A stretch of 50,574 bases of DNA from Porticoccaceae bacterium. GTDB lineage: Bacteria > Pseudomonadota > Gammaproteobacteria > Pseudomonadales > Porticoccaceae. The stretch covers positions 1 through 50,574 of the forward strand of contig JABJEX010000053.1 of assembly GCA_018663035.1 (NCBI GenBank). Reading direction: 5' to 3'. Below are positions 8,150 through 16,808 of this stretch, one piece after another (the stretch's first letter is position 1; the number at the start of each line of letters is the position of its first letter). Under the pieces are notes generated by a model, which did not search any database, was not told the DNA's origin, and saw nothing but the letters and a program-made list of their open reading frames with translations. Both the position numbers and the translations under genes were made by a program.

Positions 8150-9325
8150 GTGAAAGATAAATTAAAAGCCGTGGGAGTGGTACTTGCTGCTTTATTTGTA
8201 GCAGTGATGATGAATGTCTTAAAGCCAGAGACTGATAAATCACCTCAGCCCGAGGCCGCTATTGCTGTCAAAACAGCAGTGGTGACAGGGTCGCAATTGA
8301 CGATGCAGGTTGGCTCTCAAGGTATTGCCAAAGCAAGAACCAAAACAACTCTAGTCTCAGAAGTCTCCGGAGCAGTCTTGCAGGTATCCAACGCCTTTGT
8401 TGTAGGCGGAACCTTTCATGCAGGGGATATTCTGTTAAAGCTAGACCCCACCGACTATGAGGTGGCATTGCAGCGCGCCGAGGCCCGGCTAATTAGCGCC
8501 AAGGCCGGTATGGAGTTGGAGCGCGCGCGGTCAGTACAGGCAGAAAAAGAATGGGCATTGACAGGCCGTCCCCAGTCAGAGGCGCCTCTTCTAGCGCTGC
8601 GCCGCCCCTATCTCTTAGAGGCAGAAGCTAATCTATTGCAGGCTCAGGCAGAAGTTCGCCAGGCCAAAATCAAGCTCCAAAAAACTGAGATTAGGGCGCC
8701 CTACTCAGGGATGGTGGCCAATAAGCTGGTTGATGTTGGCCAGTTTGTCAGCACAGGGACTCGTATTGGCGAGACCTTTGCGATTGATTTTATCGAAGTG
8801 AGATTACCACTGACTGAAAAAGATCTATCCATGATGGAAAGCCTTTCATCAAAATCTAACTTAGCAGACAAGACGGTCGTGCTCAGTGGGACTGTGGATG
8901 GCACTAACACCTCTTGGTTAGCCAGCATAGAGCGCTCAGAAGGGGTGGTGAGTGAGCTCAACCGATCTCAGTATATAGTTGCCAGAGTCGCAGATCCCTA
9001 TGGCCTAAATTCAGTTGACCAGACTGTGACTGCACCTCTTAGAGTGGGCACCTTTGTCAAGGCATCGATCCAAGGCAAGGTGCTTAATAACGTCTTCAAA
9101 GTTCCCCGCAGTGCGCTTTTAGAGGGTTCCAGAGTAGGCATGGTGGGCAGCGAGCAGTTACTGGTAATTGTGCCCGTCACCGTAGCCTCTGGAGATGATG
9201 ACTACTACTACATCTCCGAGGGTTTGGAAGATGGCGATGAGATTGTCATTAGTGCTCTGGGCACTCCTATCGAAGGCTTGAAGCTGCGGGTTAAAAATGA
9301 TCTAAGTCTAGGTGTTGCACAGTGA
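8150..9325 (+). CDS. RND efflux periplasmic adaptor (membrane fusion protein)
   Basis: Periplasmic adaptor linking the RND pump that follows to an outer-membrane channel. It starts with GTG, supported by an AAAAGGA ribosome site nine bases ahead. A single N-terminal hydrophobic segment (about residues 5-20) acts as signal or anchor. The barrel-sandwich half-motif lies near VSEVSGAVLQVSNAFVVGG, an alpha-hairpin at about 100-165 is rich in A, E, Q and R, and the second half-motif is IRAPYSGMVANKLVDVGQFV. The 391 residues are typical. Its stop overlaps the GTG of the transporter (GTGA), so the two are co-translated. No outer-membrane factor gene is nearby. The exported substrate is unknown. Confidence 0.93.
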   Translation: MKDKLKAVGVVLAALFVAVMMNVLKPETDKSPQPEAAIAVKTAVVTGSQLTMQVGSQGIAKARTKTTLVSEVSGAVLQVSNAFVVGGTFHAGDILLKLDPTDYEVALQRAEARLISAKAGMELERARSVQAEKEWALTGRPQSEAPLLALRRPYLLEAEANLLQAQAEVRQAKIKLQKTEIRAPYSGMVANKLVDVGQFVSTGTRIGETFAIDFIEVRLPLTEKDLSMMESLSSKSNLADKTVVLSGTVDGTNTSWLASIERSEGVVSELNRSQYIVARVADPYGLNSVDQTVTAPLRVGTFVKASIQGKVLNNVFKVPRSALLEGSRVGMVGSEQLLVIVPVTVASGDDDYYYISEGLEDGDEIVISALGTPIEGLKLRVKNDLSLGVAQ

Positions 9326-12300
9326 TAGAAAAAAAATCAAAAGGTCTGATCAACTGGTTTACCAGTAACCCAGTAGCCGCAAATCTGGTTATGGTTCTGG
9401 TGTTCTTCGCCGGAGCTTTGTCGCTATCCAATATCAGTAAGGAGATGTTTCCGCGGACTGAAATTCGCATGGTTAGCATTTCGGCACCCTATCCAGGCGC
9501 AGCTCCAGTGGAAGTTGAAAAAGGTGTTGTGCTGCCCATGGAATCGGCCCTAGAGGGGTTGCAAGGTATTAAAAAAATCAGCTCTGATGCCAACCGAAAT
9601 TCAGCCCGTATTCGTTTGGAGATAGAGCCAAATGAAGATATCAACGAAGTGATGACTCAGATTGAAAATCGCATCGATGGTATAACCAATTTGCCAGATG
9701 ATCTAGAAAAGCCAACGGTGCAGGGGGTTCAGCAGAATCTCTGGGCTCTAGGGGTTGCAGTTTATGGCGATATGACAGAGCGTCAGAAAAAACTGGTGGG
9801 CGATGAGATCTACGATGAGCTTTTAGAACTGGCCCCGGTGAAAGAGGTACAGCTCTGGGGTGCTGGTAGGTATGAAATATCTATTGAGGTTAGAGAGGAT
9901 CGCCTTAAAGAGCTAAATCTGACCCTGGCTGAGATTGCTGCCGCGGTGCGCGCCTCATCTCTTGACCTACCTGCAGGTATGATCAGAACGGCCAATGGTA
10001 ATGTGTTGGTGAGAACCGAGGGCAAGTCCTATTACGGCAGTGATTTTGAAAAGATTGTAGTGAGAAGCGAGCCTGATGGCACAGAGTTAATGCTGTCTGA
10101 TGTTGCTAATGTGCGCGATGGGTTTACCGAGAGCATCTACACCAACAGATTCGATAGAAAAAATTCCTTTACCCTGGGCGTCTTCTCTCTTGAAGGCCAA
10201 AATCTGCTGAGTATTAGCGAGGCAGTGCATGAATATGTAGCCAAAAAACAACAGACCCTGCCCGAGGGAATAAGCATTAGCGTGTTTAATGACGAGGCCT
10301 ACTATCTTAATGGCCGTCTGAGCATGATGTCAGAGAACCTGCTGATGGGTGGACTATTGGTCGCCTTGGTGCTGGGCATGTTCCTTAATCTAAAGGTGGC
10401 CTTCTGGGTCATTTTGGGGATTCCAGTGAGCTTCGCTGGTGCTTTCTGGTTGATGCCCTTTGGTGATATTACGGTTAATGTCCTCAGCCTATTTGCCTTT
10501 ATTATGGTGCTGGGAATCGTGGTAGATGACGCCATCGTTATTGGCGAGAGTGTCTACAGTGAAATCAAATCTGATTACAAAAAAGCCCAGGCAGACAACC
10601 CAAGTCTGGGCAGTAGTTATGTAGCATCTGCTGAGACCGTGGTGAGAGGCGTGAGGCGAGTGGCTACGCCATCCACCATTGGTGTTCTCACCACCATGGC
10701 CGCCTTTGCTCCGATTATTTTTGTCGGCGGTAGTTTTGCGGGCATCACCAAAGCCATAGGCATTGTGGTAATCCTGTGCCTGACCTTCTCTCTGATTGAG
10801 TCTAAACTGATTTTGCCCTCCCATCTGGTGGGTCTCAAATTTGGTGAGAAGTCCTCCGGCCTAATGGGTGTGATAACAGGCTATCAGCGAAGCATTGCTA
10901 AGGGCTTGGAAAACTTTATTGATAACATCTATCAACCTATCTTGAAGAAAGCACTGGTCAACCGCTATATGACATTGGCCACTTTTCTTGGCATTCTCAT
11001 TATTATTTTGGGCGCTACCACCAGTGGGCTAGCTAAATTTGAATTCTTCCCCAATGTGCCTGGTGACGATGTGCGTGCCAATATTGTCATGCAAGACGGT
11101 GCTTCGGCAGAGAGTTTGGAAGAGACTATCGCCGTTATCGAAGACTCAATCTATAAGATTGATCAGCAGTATCGCGACCAGAACCCCGATAGCCCCGGGC
11201 TGGTGCAGCATGTCGGGTTCTTTGTACGCAGCGACGTCAATGTAAGCTTTAGACTGGTGCTGACTAAGGCCGAGTACCGCAGTGTAAGTGCAAGGGAAAT
11301 CGCGCGAATGTGGCGAGAAGATGTGGGTCTGTTGCCCAATGTTCGGGAGCAGAGATACTCTGCCAGCGAAGGGCCGTCGGGCGCTAAGATAAGCCTTTCT
11401 CTGTCAGGGTCTGACCCTGATGAACTGACCAATGCTGGTGTCGCCTTGCAGCAGTACCTCACCCAGTTCCCCGGTGTATACGATATTTATAATTCGCAGG
11501 GCTCCGGCAGTAAGGAGGTTCTGATAACCCTCAAGCCCTATGCCAGTCAAGTGGGCGTTACGCTGCGTGATGTAGCTGTTCAGGTGCGACAGGCTTTCTA
11601 CGGTGAAGAGGTGCAGAGAATTCAGCGCAACTCAGACACCATTAAAGTGATGGTGAGATACCCGATCGAAGATCGTCGATCAGTGGCCACCCTGGAAAAT
11701 ATGCTGATCAGAACCTCTACAGGTGAAGCTATAGAGATTGGGCAGGTAGCGGATATCAGCCTCGGCTTGGGACTCACGTCCATTGATCGCCTAGATCGCA
11801 AGCGCACGGTGACCATCACCGCTGATGTTGAGGAAGACAGGGTGCAGAGTGGCGATGTAGTGCGTGATGCGCGAACCAAATTTGTCCCGAGACTTTTAGA
11901 GAAATACCCCAGTGTAGAATTTAGATTGAGTGGCGGCACTCAGGAGCAAAATGAATACTACCTGAGGATGGGCGTGGGCTTTTTGGCCGCTTTGTTTATG
12001 ATCTATGGATTACTGGCTGTGCCTCTGCGCTCTTATCTCCAGCCCATAGTGATAATGTCGGTTATTCCGTTCGGGTTTATTGGTGCTGTGATCGGACATA
12101 TTATTTTTGATATGTCGGTCAATATCCTGTCGATTTTCGGCATTATTGCTCTGGCAGGTGTGGTGGTAAATGACAGCCTTATTCTGGTGGAATTTGCCAA
12201 CCGCGGTAAGTCAGAAGGCCTCTCACCTGATCAGGCGATCATTAATGCAGGCGTCAAGAGGTTCAGAGCTATCCTGCTAACCACTCTGACCACCTTTGTG

Positions 12301-12642
12301 GGCCTATTGCCTCTGCTATTTGAAACCAGTGTGCAGGCGCAATTTGTGATTCCAATGGCGCTGTCACTTAGTTTTGGAATTCTATTTGCTTCGTCAATCA
12401 CATTGTTGCTGATTCCCTGTCTCTATCTAGTGGTTGAGAGAAATCAGAGATTTGTCAGTTTGATGCTGCTGATTCCGCTATTAATAGCCGCCACCTACTT
12501 CTTTGTGTTTATCGAGGTTATCTCAATGGCCCTGTTTCTTGCCATTGCTCTGCTGTTGCTTATTGTTGGCCTGGTGCTATTTTTTGCCAAATTATTTGGT
12601 TATTTCCCCGAGCCTCAAGCGGTGCCTAATCAGCTGTCGTAA
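9322..12642 (+). CDS. RND-family efflux transporter (HAE1-like)
   Basis: Large proton-driven inner-membrane exporter of 1,106 residues with a GTG start overlapping the adaptor stop. The N-terminal helix (about 14-33) is followed by a periplasmic porter domain. The core TM2-TM6 includes the paired aspartates of TM4 (GIVVDDAIVIGES, D402-D403) used for proton relay. After the second porter domain come TM8-TM12 with VVVNDSLILVEF. After the usual last helix (about residue 1040), roughly 50 more hydrophobic residues suggest one or two additional membrane helices, an unusual tail. The family handles drugs, detergents or lipophilic metabolites; the substrate here cannot be predicted. Confidence 0.94.
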   Translation: MIEKKSKGLINWFTSNPVAANLVMVLVFFAGALSLSNISKEMFPRTEIRMVSISAPYPGAAPVEVEKGVVLPMESALEGLQGIKKISSDANRNSARIRLEIEPNEDINEVMTQIENRIDGITNLPDDLEKPTVQGVQQNLWALGVAVYGDMTERQKKLVGDEIYDELLELAPVKEVQLWGAGRYEISIEVREDRLKELNLTLAEIAAAVRASSLDLPAGMIRTANGNVLVRTEGKSYYGSDFEKIVVRSEPDGTELMLSDVANVRDGFTESIYTNRFDRKNSFTLGVFSLEGQNLLSISEAVHEYVAKKQQTLPEGISISVFNDEAYYLNGRLSMMSENLLMGGLLVALVLGMFLNLKVAFWVILGIPVSFAGAFWLMPFGDITVNVLSLFAFIMVLGIVVDDAIVIGESVYSEIKSDYKKAQADNPSLGSSYVASAETVVRGVRRVATPSTIGVLTTMAAFAPIIFVGGSFAGITKAIGIVVILCLTFSLIESKLILPSHLVGLKFGEKSSGLMGVITGYQRSIAKGLENFIDNIYQPILKKALVNRYMTLATFLGILIIILGATTSGLAKFEFFPNVPGDDVRANIVMQDGASAESLEETIAVIEDSIYKIDQQYRDQNPDSPGLVQHVGFFVRSDVNVSFRLVLTKAEYRSVSAREIARMWREDVGLLPNVREQRYSASEGPSGAKISLSLSGSDPDELTNAGVALQQYLTQFPGVYDIYNSQGSGSKEVLITLKPYASQVGVTLRDVAVQVRQAFYGEEVQRIQRNSDTIKVMVRYPIEDRRSVATLENMLIRTSTGEAIEIGQVADISLGLGLTSIDRLDRKRTVTITADVEEDRVQSGDVVRDARTKFVPRLLEKYPSVEFRLSGGTQEQNEYYLRMGVGFLAALFMIYGLLAVPLRSYLQPIVIMSVIPFGFIGAVIGHIIFDMSVNILSIFGIIALAGVVVNDSLILVEFANRGKSEGLSPDQAIINAGVKRFRAILLTTLTTFVGLLPLLFETSVQAQFVIPMALSLSFGILFASSITLLLIPCLYLVVERNQRFVSLMLLIPLLIAATYFFVFIEVISMALFLAIALLLLIVGLVLFFAKLFGYFPEPQAVPNQLS

Positions 12643-12657
12643 CTAAGTTTAGGTATG

Positions 12658-12695
12658 CCAACCATAGCAACTGTTTTTGCAGCTGCTATGGTTGG
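12658..12695 (+). other. Long hairpin between the RND operon and ribA
   Basis: Arms of 16 bases (12658-12673 and 12680-12695) pair with a single mismatch around the loop TTTTTG. No T-run follows on either strand, so it is not a textbook intrinsic terminator. It may still insulate the RND operon, protect the mRNA 3-prime end, or act in control of ribA. The remainder of this 194-base gap holds only weak promoter-like sequence. Confidence 0.7.
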
Positions 12696-12710
12696 GCCAG
12701 CTAGATTGCA

Positions 12711-12739
12711 TTTTCAGACTGGTAAACCGCGTATAAAAT
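12711..12739 (+). promoter_or_regulatory. Weak candidate promoter for ribA-hisF
   Basis: TTTTCA (12711-12716) and TAAAAT (12734-12739) are 17 bases apart and match four and five of six sigma-70 consensus positions. A second possible -10, TACAAT at 12794-12799, lacks a good -35. No FMN riboswitch core was found between either and the ribA GTG. Confidence 0.3.
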
Positions 12740-12836
12740 TACTGTGTCCAATGAAAACGGGCGTAAAAACCTGCACTGTGAACAGGTTGCGGCTACAATA
12801 GCGGCCTGTTAATAAATCCTACATCGGAGTTTTTTA

Positions 12837-13433
12837 GTGCTTCGCTATATCGAGTCATCAAAGCTGCCCACTCGCTGGGGTACGTTTGATATCCATGGTT
12901 TTGAGGACCCTTTTAAGGGAAAGGAACATATTGCCATTACCATGGGTGATTGTGCCGCCGATGAGCCATTACTGATCAGAATACACTCCGAATGTTTAAC
13001 CGGCGATGCTCTGGGGAGTATGCGCTGTGACTGTGGCGAGCAGCTGCAGGAAGCCATGAAACGGGTTGCTGAAATTGGTCGCGGGGCGATTTTGTATTTG
13101 CGCCAAGAGGGTCGTGGTATAGGTCTGGTCAATAAAATCCGCGCCTATAATCTCCAGGATCAGGGAGCCGACACTGTAGAAGCCAACGAGCGATTGGGCT
13201 TTGGTGCTGATATGCGAGACTATTCTATCTGCGCGCCCATGCTAGAGCATCTGGGTGCTAAACAGGTTAGGTTGATGACCAACAACCCGCGCAAAATAGC
13301 CGCCCTCAAAGATTTGGGTATTAATGTGGTGGAGCGCGAGCCCATTCAGGCTGATAGTAATCCCCATAATATTCAGTACCTCTCTACCAAGGCTGGTAAG
13401 CTAGGCCATATGTTTAAGGAAAGCGAAGAGTGA
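12837..13433 (+). CDS. ribA: GTP cyclohydrolase II
   Basis: First committed step of riboflavin synthesis: opens GTP and releases formate and pyrophosphate. The 198-residue protein is a stand-alone RibA of E. coli length (196). It has the complete zinc site in [20 protein letters not shown] (about residues 50-69) and the GTP-binding stretch [23 protein letters not shown]. It starts with GTG behind a CGGAG ribosome site. It supplies the activity missing from the RibBX protein encoded at 4.6-5.7 kb. Its stop overlaps the hisF GTG (GTGA), so a flavin gene and a histidine gene are translationally coupled here. Confidence 0.97.
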   Translation: MLRYIESSKLPTRWGTFDIHGFEDPFKGKEHIAITMGDCAADEPLLIRIHSECLTGDALGSMRCDCGEQLQEAMKRVAEIGRGAILYLRQEGRGIGLVNKIRAYNLQDQGADTVEANERLGFGADMRDYSICAPMLEHLGAKQVRLMTNNPRKIAALKDLGINVVEREPIQADSNPHNIQYLSTKAGKLGHMFKESEE

Positions 13434-14215
13434 CTGCAAACTCCCGCGGATTAGCCAAGCGTATTATCCCCTGTTTGGACGTCGATAAAGGCCGAGTTGT
13501 TAAGGGCGTGCAATTTGTTGATATCCGTGATGCCGGTGATCCGGTGGAAGTAGCGCGTCGCTACAATGAGCAGGGTGCCGATGAAATCACGTTTCTTGAT
13601 ATCACGGCTAGCCATGAGGCACGAGATACTACATTGCATACGGTTGAGCGCATGGCTGGGGAAGTCTTTATCCCCCTGACTGTTGGCGGTGGCGTCCGCG
13701 AATTACAGGATATTCGCAATCTTCTAAACGCTGGCGCAGATAAGGTGGCGATCAATTCTGCTGCCATACATAATCCCGACTTTGTGCGCGAGGCTGCGCA
13801 GCGATTTGGTTCGCAATGCATCGTGGTTGCCATTGACGCCAAGCAGGTGGAGCAGGGTGAAAATCCCCGTTGGGAGATATTTACCCATGGCGGCCGCAAG
13901 CCCACAGGTATAGATGCCATTAACTGGGCTAAAAAGATGACTGCCTTTGGTGCAGGCGAAATACTGTTAACCAGTATGGATCGAGATGGTACCAAAAATG
14001 GTTTTGACTTGGATCTTACATCGCGCATCAGCGACGCCGTAAATGTGCCTGTGATCGCCTCTGGCGGAGTCGGAGAGCTGCAACATCTGGTCGATGGTAT
14101 TACCAAGGGCAAGGCCGACGCTGTGCTTGCTGCCAGCATCTTCCATTTTGGTGAGCATACGGTTCCCGAGGCTAAACAATTTATGGCCGATCAGGGTATT
14201 AATGTCCGGCTCTAA
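13430..14215 (+). CDS. hisF: Imidazole glycerol phosphate synthase, cyclase subunit
   Basis: TIM-barrel cyclase which, with the glutaminase HisH, turns PRFAR into imidazole glycerol phosphate and AICAR. The 261 residues begin [28 protein letters not shown]. The aspartate in CLDVDKGR (about residue 17) and that in VVAIDAK (about 137) are the catalytic pair. Phosphate-binding loops follow at VGGGVR and ASGGVG. It starts at GTG, overlapping the ribA stop by four bases. The other his genes are not in this window, so it is separated from a his operon. A terminator hairpin follows. Confidence 0.97.
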   Translation: MTANSRGLAKRIIPCLDVDKGRVVKGVQFVDIRDAGDPVEVARRYNEQGADEITFLDITASHEARDTTLHTVERMAGEVFIPLTVGGGVRELQDIRNLLNAGADKVAINSAAIHNPDFVREAAQRFGSQCIVVAIDAKQVEQGENPRWEIFTHGGRKPTGIDAINWAKKMTAFGAGEILLTSMDRDGTKNGFDLDLTSRISDAVNVPVIASGGVGELQHLVDGITKGKADAVLAASIFHFGEHTVPEAKQFMADQGINVRL

Positions 14216-14250
14216 GCTGGCTGCCGCTTCTTAAACCCCAATTAAAAAGC

Positions 14251-14280
14251 AAAAAAAACCGCGCTGTTGCGCGGTTTAAA
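14251..14280 (-). terminator. Terminator between hisF and the anti-sigma gene
   Basis: Arms AAACCGCGC (14256-14264) and GCGCGGTTT (14269-14277) enclose the loop TGTT. A run of eight A residues on the + strand left side gives a strong T-run for transcripts on the - strand, ending the sigma/anti-sigma operon. On the + strand the T-run is short, so it is a weaker stop for hisF. Confidence 0.85.
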
Positions 14281-14310
14281 GTTGTTGCTGTTTTAGGGGG
14301 ATGATGCAAA

Positions 14311-14988
14311 TTACATCGGGTTGATTCTTAACCAGGGCTTCATCAGAAAGCCGAGAGGATTTGTAAGCTTGATCGGTGCCGCCAGCGCAGACAGACAGAT
14401 GCAGTCGCCATTTTGGCCGCCCATTGGTTGATGCACATCGCCGGGCTGACGCACTAGAAAGTCGCCTTCTTTGTAGACCGAGCGCTCATCGGAAAGGCTG
14501 CCTTTCAACACCACTGTATATTCAACACCACTATGATCGTGCTTGGGGGTTTTGCCACCAGCGCAAATTCTATGCAGTGCCACTTCGAACTTTTCTTGGC
14601 CAGTTTTGAGGCGCGCTACATCGACTGAACCCGACAGGCGCTTCCAGATTGGCATCTGCTCTGCTTCTTTAATCAGCTTATTCACAGTAAAGGGCATATC
14701 GGTGCCCTTTGACTTGCTTGGTGCCGCGGCAGGTGCTGCTTCTACACTGTCAATCTTGGCCATCACATCGTCAAACAGACTATCATCGACTTCAGCTGGC
14801 TCAGCGGCGCTCATTAGCTGAGACCCTATGTGGTCTAGCTGCATTAACTCTGAGCGGCACTGGCTACAAAAGTGCAGATGCGCAGAGACACAGATGGATA
14901 GGGCAGTTTCTAATGTGCCTGCCGAAAATTCCACCAACATCGCATTATCTGGGTGGAAACTTAATTGGTTACTCATGGGACAACTCAT
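14311..14988 (-). CDS. chrR: ChrR-type zinc anti-sigma factor with cupin domain
   Basis: Anti-sigma factor that holds the ECF sigma encoded just upstream. The N-terminal anti-sigma domain shows the zinc motif HX3CX2C (HLHFCSQC, about residues 38-45). The C-terminal cupin (about 115-225) carries HDHSGVEYTV with two histidines and a glutamate, and a later histidine in PGDVHQP. This is the same ligand arrangement as in Rhodobacter sphaeroides ChrR, whose pair responds to singlet oxygen. The gene overlaps the sigma gene by 20 bases if the ATG at 14988 is used, or eight if the second ATG at 14976 is. The two domains are joined by an Ala/Pro-rich linker. Singlet-oxygen sensing here is inferred from family membership. 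Confidence 0.93.
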   Translation of the reverse strand: MSCPMSNQLSFHPDNAMLVEFSAGTLETALSICVSAHLHFCSQCRSELMQLDHIGSQLMSAAEPAEVDDSLFDDVMAKIDSVEAAPAAAPSKSKGTDMPFTVNKLIKEAEQMPIWKRLSGSVDVARLKTGQEKFEVALHRICAGGKTPKHDHSGVEYTVVLKGSLSDERSVYKEGDFLVRQPGDVHQPMGGQNGDCICLSALAAPIKLTNPLGFLMKPWLRINPM

Positions 14989-15631
14989 CTTGATATTCAG
15001 GAGACACTAAGATCTGCATCTTCTGGAGCGCCAATCGCACTCTGGATTTAACGGTGCCAAGAGGCAGTCCAAGCTCGCTGGACGCTTCGGCGTGAGATTT
15101 TCCCTCCAGGTAAACCTTGCGCAGGATTTCATCCTGCTCTTTGGGGAGCTGGGAGAGGCTATCCTGCACTCGGTCTTCGCTGCGTTTCTGACGCAACAGA
15201 GACACTGGCGTGTCCTCATCTGGCTCATGCCAAAAATCTTCGTTTTCTAAAGGGAGGTGTTGGGTATTACTTTTTCTGCGCAGCATGTCTATTCTGCAGT
15301 TTCGTGCCACCGTATAGATCCAGGTTGTGGCTGACGCCTTCTCTGGATTGTATCCAGCGGCTTTCTGCCAGACCTTAATCATGACTTCCTGCACCAGATC
15401 ATCGCTTAACCCGGGGAACCAGCCTTCGTGGCGGCTCGCTTGGGCAAAGCTCTTGATCAGCGGCGCAAAGTGCTTGAACAGCTGAGCAAACGCTAGACGA
15501 TCACGCTTTTCACCCACAGAGATTAGCAACAGGCTCCACTGGTCTGAGCGCTTCTCGGAGGTGTTTAAAACTGCAACGCGGCCCTTGGCCTGCGCACTGT
15601 TGTCTAGGGTATCGATTTGCTTTCTCAACAT
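14969..15631 (-). CDS. ECF sigma factor, RpoE/ChrR-partnered group
   Basis: Alternative sigma factor of 220 residues. Region 2 is at about 50-120 (LFKHFAPLIKSFAQ, DDLVQEVMIKVWQKA, TTWIYTVARNCRIDMLRR). Region 4 is at about 157-208 (LPKEQDEILRKVYLEGKSHAEASSELGLPLGTVKSRVRLAL). About 35 N-terminal residues precede region 2. The overlapping ChrR-type anti-sigma gene identifies it as a member of the ChrR-partnered ECF group. It is the first gene of a two-gene operon read on the - strand and is divergent from a LysR gene. A promoter of the kind its own group recognises lies just upstream. Confidence 0.94.
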   Translation of the reverse strand: MLRKQIDTLDNSAQAKGRVAVLNTSEKRSDQWSLLLISVGEKRDRLAFAQLFKHFAPLIKSFAQASRHEGWFPGLSDDLVQEVMIKVWQKAAGYNPEKASATTWIYTVARNCRIDMLRRKSNTQHLPLENEDFWHEPDEDTPVSLLRQKRSEDRVQDSLSQLPKEQDEILRKVYLEGKSHAEASSELGLPLGTVKSRVRLALQKMQILVSPEYQDELSHE

Positions 15632-15660
15632 GACTTATTTGCCTACTGCTACTTTAACTC

Positions 15661-15690
15661 CTGATACGCGGGCTGTCATGGTTTGGATCA
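15661..15690 (-). promoter_or_regulatory. Candidate autoregulated ECF promoter
   Basis: Read on the - strand there is TGATCC (15690-15685), an 18-base spacer, then TATCAG (15666-15661), about 30 bases ahead of the sigma gene. TGATCC is the -35 element described for RpoE/ChrR-type promoters in R. sphaeroides. The -10 match is partial. Confidence 0.55.
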
Positions 15691-15770
15691 GCTTAATTAG
15701 TTGCTAAAGAGTCTTTTAATGCAGCCTTAACCCTGTATTATCCAACTCAAAACCTATGGCTGTTAGAACG

Positions 15771-16700
15771 ATGTCTCGAAAACTTCCTTCACTAAAAGCT
15801 CTGCGAACCTTTGAAGCCGCCGCGCGTCTTTTAAGCTTTAGCAGAGCGGCTGACGAGCTTTTTGTTACCCATGGCGCTGTTAGCCAGCAAATTAAACTAC
15901 TGGAAGAATATTTTGGTCAGCCTCTTTTTGTTCGCTCCCATGGTAGGGTTAGTCTCACGGGGGCTGGAGAAGAGCTGTTGCCGGTGATTGGGGAAAGTTT
16001 AGATCGCCTGGAATCCGTCAGTTCTCATCTTAGGCTAAACCGAGACACTGAGATACTCACTGTCAATTTAACAACAACCTTCGCTGCCCATTGGCTACTA
16101 CCAAGACTTAACGACTTTCAAGCGCGCCACCCAGAAATATCGGTGCGCCTGTCGCCGACACCATCACTGCCGACCAAGTTGGGCAAAGAGGCCGATGTCA
16201 GTATTCGCTGGGGCGGCGTGACGGTCGCAGATGTGGTGACCGAGCAGCTTATTAGTGTCGATAGCTTTGCCGCCTGCGCACCCTCTCTGGTCAATGGCGA
16301 GCATCCTCTGCGTGAACCAGCTGATCTGGCCAACCACAATCTGATTCATGATGATAACGGCGAGGCCTGGAGAACAGTTCTTGAGCAGCTAAACGTTGCT
16401 GATCTGAGCACTGGCGGTGGTGTTTATTATGCCGACCCCGGTTTGGCACTACAGGTTGCGGTGGAGGGGCGAGGTGTCATAGTTGCGGGAAGCATACTGG
16501 CAGCTAAGGATCTTGACGCCGGACGCTTAGTCATACCATTTAACTGTATTATCCCCTATCGTAAGAGCTATCACTTCTACTATCCGAGGCAGGCTTTGGC
16601 ACAGCGAAAAGTGCGCCTTTTTAGGGACTGGATTCAGGATCAGGCGGCCAGTTTTCAGAGTATTCCTGCCGACTACAGCAAGTATTTGGTTGGGTCTTAA
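15771..16700 (+). CDS. LysR-family regulator, GcvA-like
   Basis: DNA-binding regulator of about 309 residues. The helix-turn-helix is at the N terminus (LPSLKALRTFEAAARLLSFSRAADELFVTHGAVSQQI), and the substrate-binding domain at about 95-300 contains LTVNLTTTFAAHWLLPRL and an FxACAPSL stretch. Both parts closely follow E. coli GcvA, whose start MS-(R/K)-LP is reproduced by the ATG at 15771. An ATG five codons earlier (15756) is in frame but has no better ribosome site. It is divergent from the ECF sigma gene and directly upstream of the aminotransferase-BKACE pair, which makes those genes its likely targets. The effector is unknown; GcvA relatives often sense amino acids. Confidence 0.9.
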   Translation: MSRKLPSLKALRTFEAAARLLSFSRAADELFVTHGAVSQQIKLLEEYFGQPLFVRSHGRVSLTGAGEELLPVIGESLDRLESVSSHLRLNRDTEILTVNLTTTFAAHWLLPRLNDFQARHPEISVRLSPTPSLPTKLGKEADVSIRWGGVTVADVVTEQLISVDSFAACAPSLVNGEHPLREPADLANHNLIHDDNGEAWRTVLEQLNVADLSTGGGVYYADPGLALQVAVEGRGVIVAGSILAAKDLDAGRLVIPFNCIIPYRKSYHFYYPRQALAQRKVRLFRDWIQDQAASFQSIPADYSKYLVGS

Positions 16701-16702
16701 TT

Positions 16703-16721
16703 CTGTTAGATCCGCTAACAG
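16703..16721. other. Small inverted repeat between LysR gene and aminotransferase
   Basis: Perfect seven-base arms CTGTTAG and CTAACAG around the loop ATCCG, just after the LysR stop codon. There is no T-run. It could be an operator or a weak mRNA 3-prime structure. The rest of this 108-base gap has no clear element. Confidence 0.4.
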
Positions 16722-16808
16722 CATGTAGCAAAAAAACTCCTTTGTCCCTGGGGCTATTGCAGGCGTAAGCTGCCGAATCACCTCAACCTTGATGTAGAAT
16801 TTTAACTC

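Noticed and set aside
12658-12695. Calling the 12.66 kb hairpin a Rho-independent terminator
   Set aside because: No T-run follows on either strand; kept only as a hairpin of unknown role.
13561-14139. 192-codon antisense ORF over hisF
   Set aside because: It is a mirror of the hisF coding frame with no motif, and hisF itself is certain.
14376-15010. Several overlapping + strand ORFs opposite the anti-sigma gene
   Set aside because: They have no recognisable domain, and the ChrR and sigma motifs on the - strand explain the sequence.
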